Below are positions 35,647 through 45,051 of a stretch of DNA of 64,000 nt, in pieces (position 1 is the first letter of the stretch; each line of letters begins with the position of its first letter). This DNA comes from an uncultured Bacteriovoracaceae bacterium (GTDB lineage: Bacteria > Bdellovibrionota > Bacteriovoracia > Bacteriovoracales > Bacteriovoracaceae): the NCBI GenBank assembly GCA_938034385.1, contig CALHLC010000022.1:1-64000 (forward strand), read 5' to 3'. A program made the position numbers and the translations under genes. The notes beneath the pieces are model-generated. The model was not told the origin of the DNA. It searched no databases and worked only from the letters and a program-made list of their open reading frames with translations.

Positions 35647-37569
35647 ATGCTCGCTAAACAATTTAAAGATACTTCCAGAATATATTTTGGCTTTTACTTA
35701 GTATTTACAATAATTACGTTCTTAACGTTTTTTTTATTTGTTCATTTTAAAAATCAGTCATTACAAAGATCTATTAAGTCAGCAAATTTGAAAAATAATG
35801 TTGCAGTTATCGTTAAAAATTCAAGTAAGATAAAAAGAAAGAACTTAGATCAAGCTAGTTTCGTAGAAAACTTAAATTCATTAAAAGAATCAAATCATTT
35901 AATTTTAGATGTTCAAGAAGTTCTTGGTGAAGATGAAAACCATGATAAAAGAGTTGAACTCTATTCCTTCTTTCAAAAAACACCTTTACCAATTAATAAT
36001 ATTAATCAGGTCTGGGAAGGTTATGTTAACAAGAATAAAGACTTTCTTAAATATGTAAAATCTAATAATTGGAAGACTTTGACTAGTATCTCGAAAAGAA
36101 TGGTTGCAAGGACGCCTCAGAAGTTTGATTGGAACAGAATTCCTACCAGATTTATTAATGATAATGAGAAAGATTATCAAGGAATTTTAAAAATTGTTGA
36201 TAAATCAACACTAAATAAAAGTGAAAAAAATTCAGTTAAAGAGCAGATAGAACGCTTGAAAGAAAGTACAAGCTCTGTTCAAAGAAGTCTTGCTCAAATT
36301 ACTCCCTACAAAGGAAAGTATTCGGAATATTTAAACTTTACAGATAAATGGGTTCAAAGATGGAATAAAGTCACTTTAGGTAAAAAGAATGTTCAGGGGA
36401 GTATTATAGGGTTTAAAGATCTATTAACTCTATTGTTTATTATGTTTCTATCGATCATTATGTTCTATTTTATTGCAAGGAAAATAGGAGATTACTTAGA
36501 ACTAAAGACTGAAAAGAACAATCTTTCAATTTTGAATAAACTTATTATTAAAGATGATATCTCTTTTGCTAAGGATTCAAGTTTTGAATATAAGAGTTCA
36601 GTTAAGTCGATGCGAGAGTATATAAAAAGGAAAACAAACTTTGGAAATATATTACAAAAAACATTACCTTACCCGGCGATACTTGTAACTGAAGACTTTA
36701 CGGTTAAGTGGTGTAATGAATTATTTAATGAAACCTTTGACCTTGTTTGTGATAACCCTGAGAAGCTTTGGAATATGTTTAAAGATAAAATTGAAAATGA
36801 TTTAGATTTTATAGAACAAAGCTTTGATACTTTAGTTGCAGGTGTTTCTAAAGTAGATATTAGTGGACAAACATTAAGGTCATATCAAGCTTACTCTTCT
36901 CCTATCGAGATAGGAGGGAAAAAGTATTTAATGATATTCTTTAACTCTTTAAACGAAATCAATGAATCTATTACTTTGCATTCCAACTCTTTGATAAGCT
37001 CCCTTGAGAGGATCTTAGAAGACCTTGAAGATGGAAAAATAGATGCAAATGAATTATCTAATGAATTCTCTGTAAACGAAGTAAAAGTTATTTACGAGAA
37101 ATTATTAGACTTTGTTTCTTATAAACATAATAAAAGTAAGCACCTTGAGAAAAACATTGATAACTTAGGTGATGATTTAAAGAGTTCTCATAATTTATTA
37201 AAAAAGATAGAAGAACTGAACCAGGAGTCTATTGGAGTCTATAAAGATATTTCAGGTCAATTTTCAAACTTGCAAGAGGCCTTGGTAAAATCGATGTCTT
37301 TAAATGAGACCCTTTTTCAAAGAAACTCTGAATCAAACGAGTTATTTAATCAACTCAGAACAGAAGTTCTTGAAGACAACTCAGCTCTATATCTTAAAGT
37401 TTCAAGCTTTCTAGAATCTAGTATTAGTGCCAATGAACAATACAGTGATCATGAGCAAGAAATTATTGATTTACTACAAAATATTGTTGGATCAACAAAG
37501 TTAATAGGAGCTCATCTCACGAGTGTTTCTCAAAGTGTAAAGAGCACTTTGAATGATACTACACATTAA
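35647..37569 (+). CDS. Membrane sensor-like protein with PAS and coiled-coil regions, no output domain
   Basis: 640 residues. Two transmembrane helices (about 11-33 and 259-281) bracket a periplasmic helical domain of about 220 residues, the layout of chemoreceptors and sensor kinases. In the cytoplasm there is a PAS-like segment (about 335-440, PYPAILVTEDFTVKWCNELF), then long coiled coils to the end. No histidine-kinase, GGDEF or receptor signalling-hairpin motif is present. Placed after fliA, it may be a flagellar or chemotaxis accessory sensor; this is inference. Confidence 0.6.
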   Translation: MLAKQFKDTSRIYFGFYLVFTIITFLTFFLFVHFKNQSLQRSIKSANLKNNVAVIVKNSSKIKRKNLDQASFVENLNSLKESNHLILDVQEVLGEDENHDKRVELYSFFQKTPLPINNINQVWEGYVNKNKDFLKYVKSNNWKTLTSISKRMVARTPQKFDWNRIPTRFINDNEKDYQGILKIVDKSTLNKSEKNSVKEQIERLKESTSSVQRSLAQITPYKGKYSEYLNFTDKWVQRWNKVTLGKKNVQGSIIGFKDLLTLLFIMFLSIIMFYFIARKIGDYLELKTEKNNLSILNKLIIKDDISFAKDSSFEYKSSVKSMREYIKRKTNFGNILQKTLPYPAILVTEDFTVKWCNELFNETFDLVCDNPEKLWNMFKDKIENDLDFIEQSFDTLVAGVSKVDISGQTLRSYQAYSSPIEIGGKKYLMIFFNSLNEINESITLHSNSLISSLERILEDLEDGKIDANELSNEFSVNEVKVIYEKLLDFVSYKHNKSKHLEKNIDNLGDDLKSSHNLLKKIEELNQESIGVYKDISGQFSNLQEALVKSMSLNETLFQRNSESNELFNQLRTEVLEDNSALYLKVSSFLESSISANEQYSDHEQEIIDLLQNIVGSTKLIGAHLTSVSQSVKSTLNDTTH

Positions 37570-37576
37570 GAGATTT

Positions 37577-38602
37577 TTATCCTTTAAGGTTAACAAATCT
37601 AACTTGATCACCAATTTTTAATCCTAAGGTTGATGCACATAGATCATTAATACCAATTTCATTATTATTGATTATTTGTATTTGTCCAAGGACCGAGAAA
37701 AATTTGTGTTTTTCAAGGTTTGAAATAATAAATTTTTCATCACTTTCAAAATTTTCAGTAATTTTTGAAATAACGGCTAATTTACTTTTCTTAATTGTTC
37801 TAATATTTTCAACTTTAGCTTTCACTATGGGACCTGGCTCAAAGATTCCAACTAAATCAGATATTTCAAAACCTTCTTGTTGTAAAATTCTTAGGGCCGG
37901 GACAGTATTTTCATGGACCTCACCAACAACCTTCTGAGCTTCTTCTGGAAGGAGGTCCTTTATTATAGGGTGATGAGGCATGAGATCTTCAATGAAACTT
38001 TTATCTTTCATTGTTAGAGAGTCAGCTTGGACAAAAGGAATTTTAAAGAACTTTTTCCCAACAGCTTCCCAGAAGGGTGATCTCCCTTCTTTATCAACTT
38101 GTCCCCTCATTTCAGCAATAATCTCTTTTTCAAATAGATTCAGATGATTCGCGATAAACTGAAAACGTGTTAGAGATAAGAATCGACCATTTTGAGAGTT
38201 TCTGTATTCTGGGCTTAAAAAGAGACTACAAATCTCAGCAGGACCACTAAATATTTTGTGAACATGCATGGCCGTAACAGTATTATCTACACCTAATGTT
38301 CTAGAGGTTCTTATTTGTTTTTCTAATTTATAGAAATAATAAGGATCAAAGCCACCAATCTTTGAAATAATTCCACAAACTCCAATCAGTTTTGACTTAA
38401 ATAAGTCTTCCATAACAAATAGGTATTGCTCACCACCTGGTTTATTATTCTCAGCAAAATCAAAACTTCTTTCACTTTGAACTATCCTTGGAACTAGTAC
38501 TTCTTCATCTAATGGAAGAGAAGTTAATCCATGGCCAGCATGAACGAGAAGGTCCATTAGGCTACCGAGGTCATCTTGAGTAATGGGACGAATGATTAAC
38601 AT
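37577..38602 (-). CDS. astA: Arginine N-succinyltransferase
   Basis: 341 residues, family length. It transfers succinate from succinyl-CoA to arginine, the first step of the AST arginine-degradation route. The landmarks are LIIRPITQDDLGSLMDLL at the N-terminus, KIGGFDPYYFYKL, EICSLFLSPEYR, and AEMRGQVDKEGRSPFWEAVGKKFF split across the acyl-CoA site. The acetyltransferase (GNAT-like) fold is split by an insertion, as is normal for AstA. The next gene upstream on the same strand is a class III aminotransferase, which fits AstC. astB, astD and astE are not in the window. Confidence 0.9.
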   Translation of the reverse strand: MLIIRPITQDDLGSLMDLLVHAGHGLTSLPLDEEVLVPRIVQSERSFDFAENNKPGGEQYLFVMEDLFKSKLIGVCGIISKIGGFDPYYFYKLEKQIRTSRTLGVDNTVTAMHVHKIFSGPAEICSLFLSPEYRNSQNGRFLSLTRFQFIANHLNLFEKEIIAEMRGQVDKEGRSPFWEAVGKKFFKIPFVQADSLTMKDKSFIEDLMPHHPIIKDLLPEEAQKVVGEVHENTVPALRILQQEGFEISDLVGIFEPGPIVKAKVENIRTIKKSKLAVISKITENFESDEKFIISNLEKHKFFSVLGQIQIINNNEIGINDLCASTLGLKIGDQVRFVNLKG

Positions 38603-38696
38603 AATCTCATTGTATTAAATTATCTCTGCTTTGATGAGCATAGATTTAAAATCTATGAATTAATTAGTATAGGAGAGCTTTTCAGTATGAGATGCT

Positions 38697-40067
38697 TTAA
38701 AATTCTTTTAGAGTTTTATCGATGATCTCACAAACTTCGTCAATATGATGGTTTTCAATAGCTCCAGCTGGCACTAAAAATCTAACTCTAGTAGGGAGTT
38801 GACCAGCAATAAAGCTTAACACTCCATTTTTAAATAATTTAAATGTAAACTCTTTGGATTTTTTCATATCACCTTTAAAGAGAGTCATTGCAACCATTGC
38901 TCCAATTCCCCAAGGTCCCTCAATTTTATCAGGGTGGGCCTTATGAAGCTCCTCTAGCTTCTTACTAAAATAAGAATGAATTGTATTAATTTTTCCATCA
39001 GCTCCTAAGTAACCATCATTAACTATACTGTTGATAATATAATAACTGGCATTAATAGCTGTAGATGAAGAAGTAAAAGTTTGAGAAATTAAACCAGGTC
39101 TTGGTTTATGATTGGATCTATAAATTGTTGCACATGTTTGAGAATTTTTGCCAATATTTACGAAATCTACGTATTTATCTAATCCAAAATATTGAAAAGC
39201 AAAAAGTTTTTCTGTTCTTCCAAAGCTTTGAACTTCATCAATAATAATAGAGATATTATGTTCTCTACAGACAGTGAAAAGTTTTTCAAAGTACTCCTTA
39301 TTGCCTAACCAAGAACCTGCTTCACCTTGGATGACTTCACAAAGTAGTGCTGCATGTTTACCAGGATATCTTTTTAGGTAACCAGCTAAAGCACATTCCA
39401 TTCTTTCAATTGACCTTTTGTGATCATTGGCATCATAAAATGGAAGGTAGTCAACACAAAACGCTTCAGGTAATCCATCTCTATAAACGGCTTTATCAGT
39501 GACTCCTGCAACAGCGATTGTTCTTCCATGAAAGCATTTATTAAAAGCTAGTACTCTATCTGCAGGATGATTTTTCTGGAAGGCCATTTTAAGAGCATTC
39601 TCATTTGCCATTACTCCTGAAGAAGTTAAAACAACGTGAGATAAATCTGCTCCATACTTATTAGCTTGAGTTAATAAAAGATCAATGAGCTTTTCTGAGT
39701 CAGTATTTTGTTGGAGGTTTCCTTGCATAACTGTATTGCTGATCGCTCCATCAATTAAAGCTTCCATTAGTCCTGGGTGAGAGTGACCAAAGTAGTGAAC
39801 TCCAATTCCCGTAATAAAATCATATTTTGTTGAACCATCAGCAAGTTCTACAAATGGGCCCTTACCAAATCCGCTCCCTATATAATCATAAAATAATTTT
39901 CCACCTCTATTATCAGATAGTTTCTTAATGAGTGCTTCATAGCTTTTAGGATCTGAGCTAGGCATAAGACCTGTAATCTTTTCCTGGTGAGTTTCTAAAG
40001 CCTCTTTTATGAGTTTTTTTGCCTCTTTGACCTTGGGATCATTGTGAAATTGGTTTGAAATAGTCAT
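38697..40067 (-). CDS. Class III (ornithine-type) aminotransferase
   Basis: 456 residues of the PLP-dependent fold I, subgroup III. Landmarks: TSSGVMANENALKMAF, FHGRTIAVAGVTDK, the cofactor Asp in SIIIDEVQSFGRTEKLFAF, and the probable PLP Lys in NIGKNSQTCATIY. Position next to astA suggests succinylornithine transaminase (AstC-like), but the sequence is longer than AstC and the N-terminal 50 residues (KLIKEALETHQEKITG) are unusual. Lysine or other omega-amino acids are possible substrates. Confidence 0.75.
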   Translation of the reverse strand: MTISNQFHNDPKVKEAKKLIKEALETHQEKITGLMPSSDPKSYEALIKKLSDNRGGKLFYDYIGSGFGKGPFVELADGSTKYDFITGIGVHYFGHSHPGLMEALIDGAISNTVMQGNLQQNTDSEKLIDLLLTQANKYGADLSHVVLTSSGVMANENALKMAFQKNHPADRVLAFNKCFHGRTIAVAGVTDKAVYRDGLPEAFCVDYLPFYDANDHKRSIERMECALAGYLKRYPGKHAALLCEVIQGEAGSWLGNKEYFEKLFTVCREHNISIIIDEVQSFGRTEKLFAFQYFGLDKYVDFVNIGKNSQTCATIYRSNHKPRPGLISQTFTSSSTAINASYYIINSIVNDGYLGADGKINTIHSYFSKKLEELHKAHPDKIEGPWGIGAMVAMTLFKGDMKKSKEFTFKLFKNGVLSFIAGQLPTRVRFLVPAGAIENHHIDEVCEIIDKTLKEF

Positions 40068-40177
40068 ATCTTTTCCTAAATAATATAAGTTGAGAGTTCT
40101 GTTAAATATGCTTTTACTTAGATATAACTATATCACCTAATTTTTCAGATAGATATATTTTTAGAAATGGAGCACAA

Positions 40178-42358
40178 ATGGCTAAGAAAAAGAGTAGAAA
40201 AAAAAGTAAAAAAAGCAAAAAGAAAGTAGCTAGTAAAAATCCAAAGAAAGCTAAAAAGGTTGCTAAGAAGACTAAGAAAAATGCTGCAAAGAAATTTCCT
40301 GTAGCCCCTAAAGAGGTTTATCTAAAACCGGTAAATCATTTTGGTCTAAAGAAAACGAATAAAAAAACTTTAATAAATTGGTATAAGATCTTAACCCTTG
40401 GAAGAATGGTTGATGAAAGAGCTCCAAATTATTTAAAGCAAGCACTTGGTTGGTCTTATCACGCACCTTGCGCTGGTCATGATGGAATTCAATTAGCGGT
40501 TGGGCAAGTCTTTGATAGAAAAACAGATCATATGTTTCCATATTATAGAGATATGATGACTGCTCACTCTGCTGGGATGAGTGCAACTGAATTAATTTTA
40601 AATGGTTTATCAAAAGCTGATGATCTGGCTAGTGGTGGTCGGCACATGTCTAATCACTTTGCTAAACCTGAATGGAATATTCACAACGTGTCAAGTTGTA
40701 CAGGTAATCATATTCTTCACGCCGTTGGTGTTGGTCGAGCAATGAAATATTATAATCACTCAGGAGTTGTTATTAACTCTCAAGGTGAATCTTCACTAAG
40801 TGAAGGATATTGCTATGAAGCTATTAATGGAGCTAGTAAAGAAAAGCTTCCAGTGATTTTTGTTGTTCAAGATAATGGCTATGGGATCTCTGTTCCAAAG
40901 CGTGACCAGACGGCCCATGAAAAATATGCTGATAACTTTTCTGGATTTTTAAATTTAAAAATCATTCATTGTGATGGGACTGATATTTTTGATTCTATGA
41001 ATGCCATGAAAACGGCTAAAGATCACGCTCTTAAGTATTCTGAGCCGGTGATTGTTCATGCCATGTGTGTTCGAATGGGAAGTCATTCAAACTCTGATAA
41101 ACATGAGCTTTATAGGTCGGAAAAAGAAATAGCTGAAGCAGTCGCGCAAGATCCAATCCCACGTTATGAAAAATCTTTATTAAAGCAAAAAGTACTAAGT
41201 AAGACCGATATAGAAAAAATTAAAAAAGATTGTAAAGATGAGTTAATGAGTGCTCATAAAGATGGTGTTTCTGCCGCTCATCCAAGTCCAGAATCCATTT
41301 ATGATTTTGTTATTCCAGAGCCTTACAATGGAGATAAATTTGGAGATGGAACTCATGATGAAGACGGCGATGAGATTAAATTCATTGATGCTTTAAATAC
41401 CACTTTAAAAGAAGAATTTAGACATAACCCAGATACTTTTATTTGGGGACAAGACATGGCAAATGGAGATAAAGGTGGAATCTTTAATGTCTCTAAAGGA
41501 ATGCAAAAAGAATTTGGAATAGAACGAGTCTTTAATGGCCCAATTGCTGAGGACTTTATTCTAGGAACCGCTAATGGGGTTTCACGATTTAATGATAAAA
41601 TTAGAGTAGTAGTAGAGGGAGCTGAGTTTGCAGATTATTTTTGGCCAGCAATGGAGCAATTGGTAGATTCAAGTCATGATTATTGGAGATCTAATGGTGC
41701 ATTTTCTCCAAATGTGACTGTTCGTATCGCTTCTGGTGGATACATTGGTGGGGGACTTTACCACTCACAAAATATTGAAGGAACATTAACTACTTTTCCT
41801 GGAATACGAGTCGTCGTTCCGGCTTTTGCTGATGATGCGGCAGGGTTACTTAGAACATCTATGAGGTCCAGAGGGATGACGATGTTTTTAGAGCCTAAGG
41901 CCCTATATAATTCTAAGGATGCTATGAGTGTAGTGCCTGAGGGATTTGAAGTTCCTTTTGGTAAAGCGAGAGTCAGAAGAGAAGGAAGTGACTTAACTTT
42001 AATTACTTATGGAAATACAGTTCATCATTGCTTGCAAGTAGCGCAAGAGCTGAGTGATCAATATGATATTGAAGTTTTAGACTTGCGATCTTTAAGTCCA
42101 CTAGATGAAGACGCAATTATTGAAACTGTAAAAAAATGTTCAAGAGCTTTAGTTGTTCATGAAGATAAAGTTTTTGCTGGATTTGGAGGAGAGATCGTTT
42201 CATTGATTAATGAAAAATGCTTTGAATTTTTAGATGCACCAGTTTTAAGAGTTGGTTCAACTTTTACTCCTGTTGGATTTAATCGGATATTGGAGCGAGC
42301 AATTTTGCCTGATGCAAATAGAGTAAAAGATAAAGTGCTTGAGGTGTTGGGATATTAA
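40178..42358 (+). CDS. Fused E1 alpha-beta subunit of a 2-oxoacid dehydrogenase, with Lys-rich tail
   Basis: 726 residues. Residues 1-45 are almost only Lys, Ala and Ser. Residues about 60-385 are the E1 alpha part, with the thiamine-diphosphate site GESSLSEGYCYEAINGASK..VQDNGYGIS. Residues about 405-726 are the E1 beta part (EEFRHNPDTFIWGQDM; EDFILGTANG; GGYIGGGLYHSQ; ITYGNTVHHCLQVA). Such alpha-beta fusions are mostly the branched-chain 2-oxoacid or pyruvate type. The E2 and E3 genes are not next to it. Substrate is uncertain; branched-chain is my preference. Confidence 0.87.
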   Translation: MAKKKSRKKSKKSKKKVASKNPKKAKKVAKKTKKNAAKKFPVAPKEVYLKPVNHFGLKKTNKKTLINWYKILTLGRMVDERAPNYLKQALGWSYHAPCAGHDGIQLAVGQVFDRKTDHMFPYYRDMMTAHSAGMSATELILNGLSKADDLASGGRHMSNHFAKPEWNIHNVSSCTGNHILHAVGVGRAMKYYNHSGVVINSQGESSLSEGYCYEAINGASKEKLPVIFVVQDNGYGISVPKRDQTAHEKYADNFSGFLNLKIIHCDGTDIFDSMNAMKTAKDHALKYSEPVIVHAMCVRMGSHSNSDKHELYRSEKEIAEAVAQDPIPRYEKSLLKQKVLSKTDIEKIKKDCKDELMSAHKDGVSAAHPSPESIYDFVIPEPYNGDKFGDGTHDEDGDEIKFIDALNTTLKEEFRHNPDTFIWGQDMANGDKGGIFNVSKGMQKEFGIERVFNGPIAEDFILGTANGVSRFNDKIRVVVEGAEFADYFWPAMEQLVDSSHDYWRSNGAFSPNVTVRIASGGYIGGGLYHSQNIEGTLTTFPGIRVVVPAFADDAAGLLRTSMRSRGMTMFLEPKALYNSKDAMSVVPEGFEVPFGKARVRREGSDLTLITYGNTVHHCLQVAQELSDQYDIEVLDLRSLSPLDEDAIIETVKKCSRALVVHEDKVFAGFGGEIVSLINEKCFEFLDAPVLRVGSTFTPVGFNRILERAILPDANRVKDKVLEVLGY

Positions 42359-42371
42359 GTACTCTGTTGAA

Positions 42372-42668
42372 ATGTTAAGTGAATATTCCTTTGAAGGTAA
42401 AGTTTGGAAAAACCAAGGGGCTGGTGGATGGCACTTTGTTAGTTTACCTAATAATCTATCCAGTAAGATTAGAAGATTCTACAAAGATTCAGAAGAAGGC
42501 TGGGGGAGATTAAAAGTGAGGGCCACTGTAAATTTATCAGAATGGAACACAGCCATTTGGTTTGATACTAAAAACAATACCTATTTGTTACCAGTTAAAT
42601 CGTTGATTCGTAAAAAAGAGAAAATTGATATTGATTCGAAAGTTATAGTAAACTTGTTGATATTATAA
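42372..42668 (+). CDS. DUF1905-domain protein
   Basis: About 98 residues from ATG 42372; the frame also opens at GTG 42339 inside the preceding gene. The pattern FEGKVWKNQGAGGWHFVSLP...RLKVRATVNLSEWNTAIWFD..YLLPVKSLIRKKEKI is that of DUF1905, a small beta-barrel family of unknown function. It follows the E1 gene by 13 bases and is probably cotranscribed. Confidence 0.75.
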   Translation: MLSEYSFEGKVWKNQGAGGWHFVSLPNNLSSKIRRFYKDSEEGWGRLKVRATVNLSEWNTAIWFDTKNNTYLLPVKSLIRKKEKIDIDSKVIVNLLIL

Positions 42669-42788
42669 AAGCAAAGTATTGGTGTTTTTTTAGATATTAT
42701 TCACCAAAACTTGTGCAGTGACTTTATTGAACTGTTCTATATTGCAATGTAGTTTGTTTTTGAAGATTAAAAATATTACATCTAAAAA

Positions 42789-43655
42789 TTAATGTTTATT
42801 GATAAGGTAAACTCCGAAAATAACGAATAAAAGACCGATGAAAAGACTCATATGAATAACTTCGTCTAAAAATAAGACTCCAAATGTAACTCCAAAGATA
42901 GGAACAAAGTTTATGAATGCTGCAGCTTTGCTTGCACCTATTCTTTGAATTCCTTGATAAAAAAGAATAAACCCTACAGAAGTTCCTAAGGCCCCTAGGT
43001 AAAATAAGTGAAGCCAGGAGTTAAGGCTAGTTTGACTCAAACTATTTATATTAATTGAGCTAAATGGAAATAGGAGAATAGTTCCTATTATAGTTGCCAT
43101 TGTTGTGGCAAAGAGTGGAGAAACCTTTTTTAAAATAATTTTTCCTAAGATAGAGTATAAAACCCATGAAAAAGCCGCACAAAATAAATAAATTTCACCT
43201 TGTTTTAAACCAATGGATAACAAGCTTAAGTAATTAAACTTAGTTATAACTGTTAGAACACCTAGAAAAGCTAGAATCATACCGAATATTTTTTTTAAGG
43301 AAAGGTGTTCGTTTAAAAAAAGGGAAGCTAATAAAACAGTGAAAGTTGGGTTGCTAGCAATTATGATAGAGGCTTTACTTGCTTGAGTCGTTTTTAATCC
43401 AGAGAAGAAGAAGTAGTTATAAGAAAAAATACCAAGTAACCCTAATAAGAAAATGATGAGATAGTCTTTTAGGTTTAAGCTAGCAAAGTATTTAAATTCT
43501 TTGACTGAGAAAAACAATAAAATAATAGATGCGATTAGAAATCTTAAAAAAGAAATATCAAATGAAGACATACTTTGAGCGAGTATTCTGCCAGAGATAA
43601 AGGTACCTCCCCAAAGGAGCATTACAAAGAGTAGTTTGAGTGACTCATTGATCAT
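42789..43655 (-). CDS. EamA/DMT-family transporter
   Basis: 288 residues with ten predicted membrane helices in two EamA repeats (MLLWGGTFISGRIL in the first; FSWVLYSILGKIIL opening the second; FINFVPIFGVTFGVLFLDE near the end). DMT exporters move amino acids, metabolites or nucleotide sugars. The substrate is unknown. The gene overlaps the SixA-like gene by 11 bp. Confidence 0.85.
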   Translation of the reverse strand: MINESLKLLFVMLLWGGTFISGRILAQSMSSFDISFLRFLIASIILLFFSVKEFKYFASLNLKDYLIIFLLGLLGIFSYNYFFFSGLKTTQASKASIIIASNPTFTVLLASLFLNEHLSLKKIFGMILAFLGVLTVITKFNYLSLLSIGLKQGEIYLFCAAFSWVLYSILGKIILKKVSPLFATTMATIIGTILLFPFSSININSLSQTSLNSWLHLFYLGALGTSVGFILFYQGIQRIGASKAAAFINFVPIFGVTFGVLFLDEVIHMSLFIGLLFVIFGVYLINKH

Positions 43656-44115
43656 TTATTAATCTGGGGTAGATAAGAGCCAACAATTGAGGATAATCTT
43701 TATAATTATCGATAATTGTAATAGATCCTTTCTTCATACTTGTGTGAATTTGTTTTTGAAAAAGAAGATCAATAATTTGTGGGATTTCAGAACCATGACC
43801 TATGTAAGCGATGTTTTTCTCTTTTCGGTTTTTTAAGAAACTAAGTATATCCTTGGCCTGGTTTCCTTCATTTAATTCATTATGAAAGGTGAAGCTTTTA
43901 TTAATTTGTTCACTTAATAGCTTTGCAGTTTCTACTGTTCTTAACAAAGCACTTGAATAAATATGATCAATTTTATCGATAAGATGAATATTTTGAATTA
44001 AATTCTTAAACTCAACAATTCCTTCTTGTCTAAGAGGTCTATCATAATCACTGTTAATGTGATTCCACTCTATTCTTCTAACTGATTTTGCATGTCTAAT
44101 AAGGAAAAGTTTCAT
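43645..44115 (-). CDS. sixA: SixA-like histidine phosphatase
   Basis: 156 residues of the histidine-phosphatase superfamily. The active-site RHAKS lies at residues 7-11, the second Arg in SSALLRTVETAKLL, and the second His in AYIGHGSEIPQII. SixA removes phosphate from phosphohistidine, for example on HPt or PTS proteins. Without a partner nearby the substrate is not defined. Confidence 0.8.
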   Translation of the reverse strand: MKLFLIRHAKSVRRIEWNHINSDYDRPLRQEGIVEFKNLIQNIHLIDKIDHIYSSALLRTVETAKLLSEQINKSFTFHNELNEGNQAKDILSFLKNRKEKNIAYIGHGSEIPQIIDLLFQKQIHTSMKKGSITIIDNYKDYPQLLALIYPRLINDQ

Positions 44116-44136
44116 ATAAATTCTGCCTATAAGGAA

Positions 44137-45051
44137 TTACTTTGAATTTTTCTTTATATATAAAGGTCTACTTTTTATTTCGTCAAATAATTCTGCGATA
44201 TATTCTCCTATTACTCCTAGGACTATTAAATTTAAACCTCCAAAAAACCCAACCATACATACGAGAGTAACAAAACCAGGGACTGCATTTCCAAAAATAA
44301 GTTTGGAAAAAATAACGTAGAGAATATATAAGAAAGAGAGTGAAGCAAAAAAGCTTCCAACCATTATCCATATTTTTAAAGGTGCAGTACTAAAAGAAAT
44401 AAAGCCTTTTCTAGCATATGCAGAAATTTGTGATGGTGAAAAACTTGTAACTCCAGCACTTCTAGTTCCAACTTTAAATTTTAAGTATTCAGTCTTAAAG
44501 CCGTGCCAAGAAAGCAGTCCTCTAATAAATCTCTCTTTTTCATCCATGCTGTTGATTGCATCAATAACTTCTCTTTTGATCATACAAAAATCAGTAGCAT
44601 TTTCTGGAAAATAAATGCTTGAGTATTTATTTAAAAAGGTATGAAATACTTTTCTCATAATACCTTTTAATAAAGTTTGGCTTGTTCCTTGTCTAACCCC
44701 TGTCACTTGATAAATCTCTGGATCTTGTAAGATTTTATGAAACTCTTTGATCGTTACAGGAGGATGTTCAAGGTCAACATCAATTAAAACAGCGTAATCA
44801 CCTGTGCACTCTTTTAGTCCCGCTGACATTGCGGCATCTTTACCAAAATTTCGAGAGAAGTTAATAGTTTTAATTTTATGATTTCTTTTTGCTGCTTGGT
44901 CTATTTTTACTTCTGTTTCATCACTACTTCCATCGTTAACAAAAATAATCTCATAGTCTTCATTTATTTCACTTAAAACGGGAGTAATCGCTGAGACAAA
45001 AGTCTCAATACACTCTGATTCATTAAATACAGGAACAATAATACTAATCAT
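44137..45051 (-). CDS. GT2 family glycosyltransferase (polyprenyl-phosphate sugar synthase-like)
   Basis: 304 residues. The GT-A fold opens with ISIIVPVFNESE, has the DGSSDE nucleotide site and the metal-binding Asp in VLIDVDLEHPP (DxD type). Two C-terminal membrane helices (about 230-250 and 265-287) follow, as in GtrB, ArnC and bacterial dolichol-phosphate-mannose synthases. It probably loads a sugar onto undecaprenyl phosphate. It overlaps the adjacent GT-C-like gene by 8 bp, which suggests that gene uses the product. Confidence 0.88.
   Translation of the reverse strand: MISIIVPVFNESECIETFVSAITPVLSEINEDYEIIFVNDGSSDETEVKIDQAAKRNHKIKTINFSRNFGKDAAMSAGLKECTGDYAVLIDVDLEHPPVTIKEFHKILQDPEIYQVTGVRQGTSQTLLKGIMRKVFHTFLNKYSSIYFPENATDFCMIKREVIDAINSMDEKERFIRGLLSWHGFKTEYLKFKVGTRSAGVTSFSPSQISAYARKGFISFSTAPLKIWIMVGSFFASLSFLYILYVIFSKLIFGNAVPGFVTLVCMVGFFGGLNLIVLGVIGEYIAELFDEIKSRPLYIKKNSK

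Noticed and set aside
42669-42788. TTGGTG/CACCAA pair in the gap after the DUF1905 gene
   Set aside because: The loop is about 17 bases and the stem six pairs, too weak to call a terminator.
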